Assembly: GCA_028819235.1 (NCBI GenBank)
Contig: JAPPMC010000001.1
Span: forward strand, 62,001-126,000
From: Bryobacterales bacterium
GTDB taxonomy: Bacteria > Acidobacteriota > Terriglobia > Bryobacterales > UBA6623
DNA length: 64,000 bases
Direction: 5' to 3'
The notes under the pieces: model-generated
Seen by the model: only the letters and a program-made list of their open reading frames with translations
The model's database searches: none
Told to the model about the DNA's origin: nothing
Shown here: piece by piece, positions 53,607-63,700 of the stretch
How positions within the stretch are numbered: the stretch's first letter is position 1
Layout: each line of letters begins with the position of its first letter
Translations under genes and position numbers: made by a program

Positions 53607-56552
53607 TCAATCAATGTAGATGAATTCCGCCGAGTTCAGGACGGTGTGGCACAGTGTCGCCAGCGCGAGCCAGCGTGCCTTTGACTTCTTCGGCTCCATC
53701 GGAACGCGCTCGTCCAGCCTGCGCTCCCAAGCCTTGGCCATCTCCCCCAGCGCGTTCGTGCCCTCGGCGAGTTCCTCCACGGTTGGCCGACGTGCCAGTG
53801 CAGTCAGGTAGACCCGTTCCACCTGTGCCTGAGGGGCTTCCCCGACTGCGTCGATCACGCGTCCGGCCATGTAGCGGGAATTGGCGCGCAGAATCTCGCT
53901 GTTCATCATCTGGAGAGCTTGCGATGCAACCGTCGACTTCGACCTCCTCAGGCAGTTGGGCTTCAGTTGCGGAGCGTCGAACGATTCCAGAATCGTGATT
54001 GGCCGCGAGCGCCGCTGCTGAACGTATATGCTGCGCCGCTGACCGGCGTCCGTGTCCTTGCCCACCACCTCGCCGTCCGGCTTGACCTCGATTTCGTCCG
54101 GAGGTCCAAATGGATTCGGATCGAGGCGCTGGGCAACCTTGAGCACGGAGTCGCGAATGGCGTCGGCACCCAGCCGCCGCGTGGGGAACCGGGACAAGAA
54201 CACGTTCTCGGGATCTGCGCTCTGGGCGGGCTCCTCGATCCGGGAGCTCTGGCGATATGCAGTGGAGGTCAGGATCATTCGGTGGAGTGCCTTGAGGCTC
54301 CAGCCCTTCTCGACGAATTCCACGGCCAGCCAGTCCAGCAGTGCCGGGTGCGTCGGCGGTGTACCTGTTCGGCCGAAGTTGCCCTCGCTCTCCACGATTC
54401 CCCGGCCGAAGTAGTGCTGCCAAATGCGATTCACGATCACGCGGGCGGTCAGCGGATGGCTCGGTTGCACCAGCCACCTTGCCAGCGCAAGCCGGCGGCC
54501 GCTCGACCATTCGAGGGGTTGCAGATCGTAGGGTTCGACGTCCTCGCTGAGGACCGACGGCACACCGGGGTCCACTCTCGGGCCGGGATTGCGGTGTTCC
54601 CCGCGGTAGAGAACGTGAACGGGCGTGGGCTCTCCACCCATATCGAAGATGGCTCGAACCTTGGGTTTCGTCCGCAGGTTTAGCCTTGCCTTGACCAACG
54701 CATCGAGTAGCGCGCGGGCCTCCTCGCTAGGCTCGCTTGAGTCTTGTGCCGCATCTTCTCCCCTCGGTTCGGGCGCGAGCCCGTCGCTCAAGACCTTGCG
54801 GGTGTCGACCAGCGCGTCCTGCGGAACAGGCACTTCCAGCAGCTTCCTGCGGACATTCTCGGGCAGCTCCCGCAGCTTGTTGGCCAAGTCCGCGATCTCG
54901 GCCTCGATCGGGGCGTTGTGGCGCGCGACCTCGTCCACCGCCTTTGCTGGCGCTCCCGGTAGGAGCCGCGTGTTGGTCTCGTTCCAGTCCGCGTCCGGGC
55001 CAATGTCGGCTTCGCTGGGAGAGAGCCAGTCATAGGGGTCGTACGCGGTCCTGAGGATCGCGCTGAGGCGGTAGTAGTCGCGCTGCGGAATCGGGTCGTA
55101 CTTGTGGTCGTGGCACCGTGCGCAGGCGACCGTGAGGCCCATGACCGTCGAGGTCAGAATCTGCAGCTGGTCCGCGACGACCGTGAGGCGTTCGGCGACG
55201 AATCCTTGGGAAACGCTGTAGGTCCCGTCCGGGCCCATGCGCATGAAGCCGGTGGCAACCAGCTTGTCTCCCAGTTCGGGCTTGAGCGGGAGCGGCTCTT
55301 GCCTGTAGTTGAAGAGTTCGTCGCCTGCGATCTGCTCAACCAAGAATTCGTCATAGGGCTTGTCGGAGTTGAGCGCCCGGATGACCCAGTCGCGGTAGCG
55401 CCAGGCATGTGGCCGAACCGCGTCGTAGTCCACCTGCCCTTCAGAGTCGGCGTAGCCCGCAGCGTCAAGCCAGCGCTTTCCCCAATGCTCGCCATACGCC
55501 GGGGATTCGAGCAACCGGTCCACCAGACGTTCGTAGCTGTCCTCGCTGTCGTCTGCCACGAAGGCATCGATTTCGGCGACCGAGGGTGGAAGCCCGGTGA
55601 CGTCGAAGTAGGCGCGCCGAACCAAGGTCACGCGGTCGGCGTCGTCGGAGAATGCGAGGTTGCTCTCCTCAAGCTTGGCCAGCAGGAATCGATCGGTCGG
55701 CTGCCGAACGCGATTCTCGGCATTGACCTTAGGGGGAGACTGCCTGCGCGGGGGCCGGAATGCCCAGAACTCACGGTCTGCCTGGCTGACCAACGGGTCC
55801 GTGTCCGGATCAACAACGACCGGCGGGTCCTCGTCCCACTGGGCTCCCGCACTGATCCACTCGCGCAGCTTGTCCAGCTCCTGGGAGGTGACCGGTCGGT
55901 ACGACAGTCTGGCCTGGTCCGCCTCAGGAGGCATCTCTTCGGCTGCAATGCGGCGAATGAGCAGGCTGGCGTCCGGATCGCCTGGAACGATGGCGGGCCC
56001 AGACGCTCCCCCTCTGAGCGCTGCCTCTCGTGTCCGCAGATCCAGTCCGCCTTCTTGCCGCCGGCGTCCGTGACAGAGGAGGCACTTGACATTGACGACG
56101 GTGACCAGGATGTCGCGCGGGTCAACCTGTCCTAGCGTGCTGTCACCTGTCGCTCCAGAGATCTCCCCTTCCAGCAGTGCTCCACCCTCGATCCAGCGAC
56201 GAATCAGGTCCACTTCCGCCGATGCCAGCTTCTCGCCGCCCATCGGCATGGCGCCCGATGAGGTCTTCTGGAGCAGCAGGCTGTCCACTGGCGCTCCCGG
56301 AACGACCGCTGGTCCGGACTTACCGCCGTGTAAGAGAGCCCCTCGCGTTCGGACATCCAGTCCGGCCTGCGGAGATGTCTCTCCGTGGCAAACCACACAG
56401 TGCTGCTCGAGGATCGGGGCGACGTGCGGCTCGAACCGAGGTTCGTCTGGTCGCTGCGCCAATACGGTCGGCGAGGCGATCGACAGCGAAACCGCTGGCG
56501 CCACGAGACGCAGGGAGAGGCGAACTACTGGAGGAAGCGCACGGGCGTGCAT
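53607..56552 (-). CDS. PSD1 protein: Planctomycete-type cytochrome c with DUF1549 and DUF1553
   Basis: 981 residues from ATG 56552, which precedes a signal-like segment (VVRLSLRLVAPAVSLSIASPTVLAQ). Haem sites: CVVCHG at 52-57 and CLLCHG in a second PSCyt1 module with the motif GGLDLRTREAALRGGASGPAIVPGD. DUF1549 (DRFLLAKLEESNL, LVRRAYFDVTGLPPSVAEIDAF, YGEHWGKRWLDAAGYADSEG) is followed by a third CxxCH inside VACARCHDHKYDPIPQRDYY. DUF1553 follows (RRLALARWLVQPSHPLTARVIVNRIWQHYFGRGIV-type, DWLAVEFVEKGWSLKALHRMIL). It is the standard partner of DUF1501. Upstream in-frame codons exist but lack conservation. Role in oxidising or processing complex organics is suspected only. Confidence 0.93.
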   Translation of the reverse strand: MHARALPPVVRLSLRLVAPAVSLSIASPTVLAQRPDEPRFEPHVAPILEQHCVVCHGETSPQAGLDVRTRGALLHGGKSGPAVVPGAPVDSLLLQKTSSGAMPMGGEKLASAEVDLIRRWIEGGALLEGEISGATGDSTLGQVDPRDILVTVVNVKCLLCHGRRRQEGGLDLRTREAALRGGASGPAIVPGDPDASLLIRRIAAEEMPPEADQARLSYRPVTSQELDKLREWISAGAQWDEDPPVVVDPDTDPLVSQADREFWAFRPPRRQSPPKVNAENRVRQPTDRFLLAKLEESNLAFSDDADRVTLVRRAYFDVTGLPPSVAEIDAFVADDSEDSYERLVDRLLESPAYGEHWGKRWLDAAGYADSEGQVDYDAVRPHAWRYRDWVIRALNSDKPYDEFLVEQIAGDELFNYRQEPLPLKPELGDKLVATGFMRMGPDGTYSVSQGFVAERLTVVADQLQILTSTVMGLTVACARCHDHKYDPIPQRDYYRLSAILRTAYDPYDWLSPSEADIGPDADWNETNTRLLPGAPAKAVDEVARHNAPIEAEIADLANKLRELPENVRRKLLEVPVPQDALVDTRKVLSDGLAPEPRGEDAAQDSSEPSEEARALLDALVKARLNLRTKPKVRAIFDMGGEPTPVHVLYRGEHRNPGPRVDPGVPSVLSEDVEPYDLQPLEWSSGRRLALARWLVQPSHPLTARVIVNRIWQHYFGRGIVESEGNFGRTGTPPTHPALLDWLAVEFVEKGWSLKALHRMILTSTAYRQSSRIEEPAQSADPENVFLSRFPTRRLGADAIRDSVLKVAQRLDPNPFGPPDEIEVKPDGEVVGKDTDAGQRRSIYVQQRRSRPITILESFDAPQLKPNCLRRSKSTVASQALQMMNSEILRANSRYMAGRVIDAVGEAPQAQVERVYLTALARRPTVEELAEGTNALGEMAKAWERRLDERVPMEPKKSKARWLALATLCHTVLNSAEFIYID

Positions 56553-56977
56553 TGCACCGGCTCCACCATCCGGGGGGAGTGTACCACAGGGCACGGCTCT
56601 CGGGCTGCCAGATCCTCTACCTGCACAGCGCAATTCGCAAGAATTGACCCGGGTTTCCAGGTCCAACGGCCGGCCGCCATCCGCGGTGTGCCGTCTCTGC
56701 GGTCGCCACACTTCGCGGGCTTCAGCCAGAACTCCGTGCACACACCGACGACCGGAGATCGCTTTCCGGTCGGAGAAAGTGGACTCGGCCGGAACCGTGC
56801 CCTGCGAGCTTCCCTCACGGACACTGGCTATTGTCCGGGGAATGGCAGGCGGCCAACTCGGCTTCGCCCTTGGTGCGGCCGTTGGGTGGCGACACGCTGG
56901 CAAGGGGGGCTCCCATCGGAGACTCGAACGTTGGCCATACGGCTATACACTGGGTGCGGGCGTTCCCGCCACCGCGC
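56553..56977. other. Divergent region between the PSD1 and TPR genes
   Basis: About 425 bases; both flanking frames are open into it. True starts could lie here, but neither extension shows a domain. It must carry promoters for both directions; none is clear. Confidence 0.35.
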
Positions 56978-58828
56978 ATGAGCACGACCGCTGACGGCTT
57001 GGGCTTGGCCGCAGGAAGGGCACAGGGGGCGCCAGCGGAGGTTTCCCCGTACCGCGGCGCCGAGCCGCAACCGCACCGGCGACCAAGCCTGTGGACCCGC
57101 GCAGGGACGGGACCGCAACGTCGGTGCTGGGTTGGTCATCGGGTCGCGCGCAGCGCTCCCCACGTGACGCTTCTCTTCCTCCTGGCAGCGAGCTTCCCTC
57201 CCGCGTCAGCGCAGGATCCGCGCACCGCGCTGAATCAGCACCTCGAGCAGGCTCAGATTCACCTTGATGGTGAGCGATACGCGCTCGTGGTCCAGGAGCT
57301 GCGCCAGGCGCTCGCGATTCATGCAAGTATCCCTGGCGCGTACTACCAGCTAGGCCTGGCCCACTGGCATCTTCAGGACACCCAAGAGGCCAAGAAGGCC
57401 TTTCTGGGGGAATTGGAGTTCGATCCGCCCGACGCATATTCGCTGTACTACCTCGGACGTATCTCGCTTTCGGAGGGGAACACCGAAGAGGCCGTTGGGT
57501 ATTTTGAGCGCGTACTTGCGATCGGAACGATCCTCGATGTTCGCGCCCGGCTGGCGAGCGGGTACCTGAGGCTACGTCGGACTGAGCAGGCCGTGGTCCT
57601 CCTTGAGGAAACCGTGCGCACTTCGCCCGAGAAGGGCGAGATCCACTACCTGCTGGGCCAGGCCTACCAGCGGCTGGGCAGGTCAGCGGAGGCCCGGCAC
57701 GAGTTTGAACTGGCCGAGCGGTGGAAGAACAAGCTTCAGGAGGACATTCGAGGTCTCGTTGAACTGCGCGTGCTGCTGCGGGACCAGAAGATCGCCGAGG
57801 CCCGATCCACGACCAAGGTCCTCGCGGATTCGGGCGACCCGGAGGTGATGCTCGGTGCGGCGACAGCGCTTGGTCGCAGCGGCCTTCATCGTGAGGCGAT
57901 CCCAATTCTCCGAAAGGTGTTGGAGACGAGGCCACGCTCCTCGGAGGCCTACTACAATTTGGCACTGGCGCATGCCTCGCTGGGAAGGCCAGTCGAGGCT
58001 GTTCCCTACCTGCGGCGGGCCGTCGAATTCCGGCCCGAGTTCTATGAGGCCCGCATGATGTTGGGCAATCTCCTAGCGCAGGCTGGCGACCACGAGGAGG
58101 CGATCCCTCACCTTCGGGTCGCCGTCACGGTTCGCCCGGACAACGGCAAGCTGCTCGCGTTGCTCGGCCTGCAGTACGTGCAAGGCCGCTACTACAAGGA
58201 GGCAGTGGTGAGCCTGCAGCGGGCGGTCGACCTTGAGCCGGGCAGCGCCGACCTGCGGTTCCTGCTCATTGACGCGCACCACAGGAACCACGACTTTGAG
58301 CGTGCGTTGGAACACGCCCAGTCGGCGCTGGCCCGCTTCCCGGGCCTTGCCAACAGCCACTACCAAGTGGCGTGGCAACTCGAGAACATGGGGCGCTTTG
58401 AGGAAGCACTGGGCCATTTGGAACGGGCCGTGGCGATTGACGGAGGATTCGCGGAGGCCCACCGATTGCTTGGGGAGGTCGTCCTGCGCCTCGGCGACGC
58501 TGAGGCCAGCTTGGGTCACTTTCGCCAGGCTCTGGCCCGTGCGCCGGACTCTCTTCAGGCGCACGCAGGTCTGGGCAAAGCACTGATTCAGCTCAGAAGA
58601 TACGACGAGGCGATCCCCGCAATGGAAGCAGCGATCAAGGCACACCCTGACCATGGGCAGGCATCGCTCCACCTCTACCTGTCGCAGGCCTACCGGGCCA
58701 CTGGCCGGTCGGACGAAGCTCGCCAGCAAGCCGAGATCTTCTCGCGCCTGAACAAGGAGCGGGCCCGGCAACGGGACCAGGACGTGGAGCGCGAGTACAT
58801 TCCGCGTCAGTCGGCTGGCGGCCTATAG
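56978..58828 (+). CDS. TPR-repeat protein, probably exported
   Basis: 616 residues from ATG 56978. A hydrophobic stretch (HVTLLFLLAASFPPASAQ, about 60-80) looks like a signal peptide, so the true start may be further in, though no good codon with ribosome binding site is visible. About fourteen TPR units follow, e.g. PGAYYQLGLAHWHLQDTQEAKKAF, SLYYLGRISLSEGNTEEAVGYFERV, IHYLLGQAYQRLGRSAEARHEFELA, and HAGLGKALIQLRRYDEAIPAMEAA. The C-terminus ends in a polar tail. Protein-protein scaffold. It precedes another TPR gene by 16 bases and is therefore probably in one operon with it. Divergent from the PSD1/DUF1501/TonB genes; likely part of the same exported assembly. Confidence 0.85.
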   Translation: MSTTADGLGLAAGRAQGAPAEVSPYRGAEPQPHRRPSLWTRAGTGPQRRCWVGHRVARSAPHVTLLFLLAASFPPASAQDPRTALNQHLEQAQIHLDGERYALVVQELRQALAIHASIPGAYYQLGLAHWHLQDTQEAKKAFLGELEFDPPDAYSLYYLGRISLSEGNTEEAVGYFERVLAIGTILDVRARLASGYLRLRRTEQAVVLLEETVRTSPEKGEIHYLLGQAYQRLGRSAEARHEFELAERWKNKLQEDIRGLVELRVLLRDQKIAEARSTTKVLADSGDPEVMLGAATALGRSGLHREAIPILRKVLETRPRSSEAYYNLALAHASLGRPVEAVPYLRRAVEFRPEFYEARMMLGNLLAQAGDHEEAIPHLRVAVTVRPDNGKLLALLGLQYVQGRYYKEAVVSLQRAVDLEPGSADLRFLLIDAHHRNHDFERALEHAQSALARFPGLANSHYQVAWQLENMGRFEEALGHLERAVAIDGGFAEAHRLLGEVVLRLGDAEASLGHFRQALARAPDSLQAHAGLGKALIQLRRYDEAIPAMEAAIKAHPDHGQASLHLYLSQAYRATGRSDEARQQAEIFSRLNKERARQRDQDVEREYIPRQSAGGL

Positions 58829-58844
58829 CTAACCGTTTGGTCCC

Positions 58845-60599
58845 GTGCAAAGGGTGAGACGGTTGCGCACTGAGCGGGCCGGACGCGCCCTGGTAGCCAT
58901 CGGCAGACCGGCGCTGGCGGTGGCTCTGGGGCTGGGCACAGCGTCGAGTGCCGTCGTAGCCGCCGAGACAGCATGGGATGAGCGTGTTCAGGCCCTGTTG
59001 CAACAGGGCCAACTTGAGGACGCCTCACGCTTGGCTGAAATCGCCACGCAGGAGCCGAGCGATGCTGCTTCGGCGTACAGCTGGCTCGGGCGGATCTCGA
59101 TGGCTGCAGCGCGGTTTGCCGAGGCTGCGGAGCGATTCGCCATTGCCAAGGACCTCGGGGCGAGCCCGGCGGAGATTGGAGATCCGTGGTCCACGGCTCT
59201 CCTCCAGCTCGGCAGACGAAGGGAGGCCTGCGGCGTGCTGCGAGAGGCGTCAGGGGCGGATTCGAAGAACGGCAGCCTTCGGTACCGCACGGGGGCGTGC
59301 TTCCTCAGAGTTAACGCGCATGGCGAAGCACTGCCCCATCTGGAGGCCGCGGCGCGCCTCGGAATCTCCCACGGGGCAGCGCAGATGGATCTCGCCCGGG
59401 CCCGCCTCGCCACTGGCCGAGAAGAAGTGGCCGTGGAACAACTGCTTGGGATGGCCGCAAAGAGCGAAGAGCCGGAGACGCTGATGGCAATCGGGAAACT
59501 GCTGTTCGAGCGAGTGCTCTACCGGCAGGCGCTCGGTCCGCTGGCGAAAGGGCTCAAAGCTAGGCCTGGCTGGCGCGAGGCCGGCATGTACTTGGCGCTG
59601 GCTCACTATCAGCTCGAGGAGTACGAAGACTGCCTGGAGGTGCTCAGCAACCTCACGCTCGAGGCCAGATCTGCCGAAGCGCTTCTTCTGCGCGGATCGG
59701 CGCTCGCTCGCCTCGGGCGGCCAGAGGATGCGAGGCGAGCATTGGAGGGGGCCATAACGATGGCTCCCGAGCGCGCCGACGGCTATCTCAATATGGTGCT
59801 CTTCCTTTTGGAACACGGCTTGCGCCAAGAGGCGCTGGGCATGTTCGAACGGGCCGCAGTCATGGACGCTCGGGGCGCGAAGGTCCTGTACACGGTGCGG
59901 TCCCGCACAAACTGCCGAGGCCTGACGCCGCCCTCTGCGGCTCCGGATGGCAACCCCGGCGTGCCTCGCCAGCTGATAGAGTTCGCGGACACTTTGCTCG
60001 CCGCCCGGCAGTGGGGGTCCGCGCTAGAGGTGTATCTCGCGGCCCTGTCCGTCCACCCGCTGCCGGCCCGCCCATACGGCGGCATCGGGCTGGTGTGCCA
60101 AGAACTGGGGACAGTCGAGGTTGGAATGGCCTACGTGCTCCGGGGCTTGGAACTGCATCCTGCCAATCCTGAGCTGCACTATTACCGGGGGTCTCTGCAG
60201 GAATACCTCGGACAGCCGCACGAGGCGATCGAGAGCTACCGCACGGCGCTGGACCTTGCAGGGAAGGCGCCGCCTAGGTACTGGCTGCGCTTGGGACTCG
60301 CGCAGCTCGCGGCGGGTCTCGTAGAGGAAGCCGAGAGTTCGTTTCAGACGGCGCTGGCCGGGGAGCCCAGCTTTGCCGAAGCACACTACAGGCTCGGAAG
60401 GCTTCGCCTCCGAAACCGACAGTTCGCCGAGGCCGAACGGCTATTCGAACGCGCTACCCAGCTGGACCCTTCGCTCACCGAGGCCTTCTACTCGTGGGGA
60501 CTGGCCTGCATCCGCAACGGCAAGAGTGAGAAGGGCCGGGCGATCTTGGAGGCTTACCGCCGGAAGCTGGCATTGCGCGACGGGGGCGGGATGCGCTAA
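58845..60599 (+). CDS. TPR-repeat protein, second of a pair
   Basis: 584 residues. GTG start; signal-like segment AIGRPALAVALGLGTASSAVVAAE (about 18-41). TPR repeats run through the protein: AYSWLGRISMAAARFAEAAERFAIA, LALAHYQLEEYEDCLEVL, LLLRGSALARLGRPEDARRALEGA, LHYYRGSLQEYLGQPHEAIESYRTAL, and AHYRLGRLRLRNRQFAEAERLFERA. The region around 345-375 (VRSRTNCRGLTPPSAAPDG) interrupts the array. Together with the preceding gene (16-base gap) it forms a TPR pair placed between the PSD1 locus and a second TonB receptor, read convergently to that receptor. Function inferred only as a periplasmic scaffold. Confidence 0.87.
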   Translation: MQRVRRLRTERAGRALVAIGRPALAVALGLGTASSAVVAAETAWDERVQALLQQGQLEDASRLAEIATQEPSDAASAYSWLGRISMAAARFAEAAERFAIAKDLGASPAEIGDPWSTALLQLGRRREACGVLREASGADSKNGSLRYRTGACFLRVNAHGEALPHLEAAARLGISHGAAQMDLARARLATGREEVAVEQLLGMAAKSEEPETLMAIGKLLFERVLYRQALGPLAKGLKARPGWREAGMYLALAHYQLEEYEDCLEVLSNLTLEARSAEALLLRGSALARLGRPEDARRALEGAITMAPERADGYLNMVLFLLEHGLRQEALGMFERAAVMDARGAKVLYTVRSRTNCRGLTPPSAAPDGNPGVPRQLIEFADTLLAARQWGSALEVYLAALSVHPLPARPYGGIGLVCQELGTVEVGMAYVLRGLELHPANPELHYYRGSLQEYLGQPHEAIESYRTALDLAGKAPPRYWLRLGLAQLAAGLVEEAESSFQTALAGEPSFAEAHYRLGRLRLRNRQFAEAERLFERATQLDPSLTEAFYSWGLACIRNGKSEKGRAILEAYRRKLALRDGGGMR

Positions 60600-60726
60600 G
60601 CGTGCGGTCCGCCCACGCGTGAGTGCCGCAACTCCGGCTCTTGCACGGGGCTCATTCGGTCGTGCCGCCGATTTGGCCAGAGCGCCGCCGGGAAGTCCAG
60701 CGGCACTCTGCCTGGTATCGCGCTGC

Positions 60727-63700
60727 CTAGAACTCCAGCCGCAACGACAGCTGGGAGACCCTTCCTCCCGTGCCGCGCAGGGTGCTCGCAATCCTCCCGA
60801 ATCCGCCGCGACCACGCCGCTCGTCGGGATTGGCGAACTGCGGATGGTTCGGAAAGTTGTAGAAGTCGCCGCGGAACTGCAGCCGCAAGCTCTCGGTGAA
60901 CTCGAACCACTTGTGGACCGAGATGTCGACGTTCGCGAGGCCCGGGCCGCAGCAGATCGACGAGGGGGCTGTGCCCACTACTCCGTTACCCGGGGCTTCG
61001 AAGAGGCTTGTGTCGAAGAAGGTCTCGCCCTTGACGTTGTCGCGCCACTGCGGCTGCTGCTTCGGGTCGCCGAGGATGTTCGAGCGCTGTGCAGCCGCAT
61101 ACGTGTTGCTCCGGTTGGTGTTCTCTACCACCACGAACGGGGAGCCCGTGCGGAATTCGGTTATGATCCCCAAGCCCCACCCGCCGGCGATGGCGTCCAA
61201 GACGCCGTTGCTGATGTCAATCTGGCGTCCCTTGCCGAATGGCAGCTCGTACACCGCGCTGAGGGCGAGGCGGTGGCGGATGTCGCTGCCGGAGTAGCCG
61301 CGGTCGAGGTGGCGCAGCTCGGGGTGCGTGTTGCGGTTCCCCTGAAACTCGGCAAGCTCCGAGCCGCCCTCGACGTCATCGAGGTACTTGGCCCACGTGT
61401 AGTTCATGAGCATGTTGAACCCGGCCGAATAGCGCTTTTCGATCTTGAGGTTCCCGGAGTGGTAGGCCGAGTTGCCCCAGTCCGCCGACCGCTGGCCGAC
61501 GGCGTTGAAGATCGGGAACCTGCGGAGGGTCTGGGCCTGCCTCGCGGGACCCTGCCCGCCGACGAGCGGGATCACGTTCCAGTTCACGTTTGCCCCGCCA
61601 AGGCGGTGTCCCATGTTGGCCATGTAGCTCACCTCGACGAGGAAGTCCTCCGGAAGCTGGTGCTGGATGCCGAAGTTCCACTGCTGCACCATCGCGCTGC
61701 GGTGCTCCTTGCGGAAGAATTGAGGGGCGACCTTCGGCCTTTGGCCGACCTCCACCGCTCCGAAGCCCGGCCCCAGTTCCGCGGCTTCCGTGGCGGGCAT
61801 TCCGTCGGCGAGCGTAAACGCGCGCGTGAAGCCGCCGTCCGGCGACGTGAAGCTGCCCTGTGTGCTAAATCCCAGCGAGAACGCATTCGGTACGGCACCG
61901 CGGTAGGCCCCGTAATAGTTGATCCCGTAGCCGCTGCGGATTACGGTCTTGCCGGTCACCTGGTAGGCGACGCCGACGCGCGGCCCCCAGGCGCCGAGGT
62001 AGTAGTCGTGGGAATACTTGCCCAGCCCGTCGCGCCCGAAGAACGTCACTACGCCAGGCACCCCCGACACGGGGTTGACGGCGCTGAAGTCAAACCCGTT
62101 CAGGCGATTGTTCTTGTCCCACAGCGGCGTGTCAACCTCATAGCGCAGGCCAAGGTTGACAGTCAGCTTCGATGTCGCTCTCCAGTCGTCCTGGACGAAG
62201 AACCCGAAGTAGTCCGTGCGACGGTCCAAGATGTCGGCGTCGTTGATCGATCCGGAACCGACGTGCCCGAGGAGGAGCTCTGCAAGGCCGACTCCAGTCG
62301 CCCGGTTTCCGAAATTGAAAACGCCCCCGGTCTGGTTGTTTTGGTCGTCAATGTTGCGGGAATACCGCCAATTGAAGCCATATTTTATCTGGTGCGAACC
62401 CACCACGACTGTCTGATTCTCGACGACTTCAATTGTGCGAATTGGGGTTTGGATTCGCTCCTGATTGCCCGGCACAAGCCGTGTCAACCCATTGACACTG
62501 AATCGAGCGAATGACTCAGGATTCACGCCTGCAATATTGAATTCTCCATTCTTGCCAGAATTTCGCGCCGCTGAGCGATTGATGTGCAAACGATCGCCCC
62601 AGTTGAATCGAAATTCATTAATCACTGTCGGCGAAAAGTTGTGGATCCAGTTCACCGTCGAATTGTGATGTCGGTTCTTTCGTATGCCAGCGCGTGGATC
62701 GGCGAAGTCATTCGGATAAACCGCTGGAATATTCTGCGGAGCTTCAACATACATGAAGCGCACAGACAGACGGTCGTTCTCGCCCACATTCTGGTCCCAC
62801 TTTCCAGTGATGAAGTTTTGATCGAGACCGTTGGATGCGTTGTTGACGAAGTTATTCGCTGGTGCACTTGTAATTGGGCTCTCGACATTCGGCGCGGGGT
62901 AGAGCCCCACGATCTGGCGAGCCAAGGGGTCAATCCGGGCTTGCGGAATGACATTGTTGGGAAACTGGCCTCCGCTGATCGGATCGTTCAGGGTCAGGTC
63001 GACGCGATTCGAAAAGTCGCCAGTGGTCTCAATCGGGTGCGGGACATCGTCGCTGGAGTAGGTTACACCGTCTCGCCTTCGCGCTCCCTCGTAGTTGAAG
63101 AAGAAGAAGGACTTGTTCTTGATAATCGGCCCTCCGAGCGAGCCGCCGAAGATGTTGTAGCGTAGCGGCGCCAAGTCCCGAGCGAAGAAGGGACGCGCGT
63201 CCATCGCGTCGTTCCGGAAGAATTCATACACAGCCCCGTGCATGTCGTTCGTCCCGCTGCGAGTTGTCATCACGATGAAGCCGCCACCCGCGCGCCCGTA
63301 CTCGGCCGAGTAATTGTTCATCTCTGCCTTGAACTCCTGCAGGGACTCCGCTGGCGGGTTGAGTCCGAGCTGCTGCGTTCCGATTGCCATGTTCTGAACG
63401 ACCGACCCGTCCAGCGTCCACATCTGGTTCTGCGAGCGGCCGCCAGCCATGGAGAACTTCGGGATCTGCTCGCCGCCGTCCTCGGAACGGTACGAGATGT
63501 TGCCCATCAGGCGCACGAGCGAGGCGCTGCGGCGGCTCTGCAGGGGCATGTTGAAGACGGTCTCCCGCTCGATAAATTGGCCCACAGAAGAGGTTGTCGA
63601 CTCCAGCAGGGGCGTCGTCGCCTCAACCGTGACAACCTCGGTCACCTCGCCAATCTCCAACGAGAAGTTAGCCGTGCGCGTGTACCCGGTCTCGACCGTG

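Noticed and set aside
55104-56135. 343-codon plus-strand frame opposite the PSD1 gene
   Set aside because: Antisense to conserved DUF1549/haem regions and without any family resemblance.
60373-62514. 713-codon plus-strand frame opposite the second TonB receptor
   Set aside because: Antisense shadow of a conserved receptor; starts inside the TPR gene and shows no domain.
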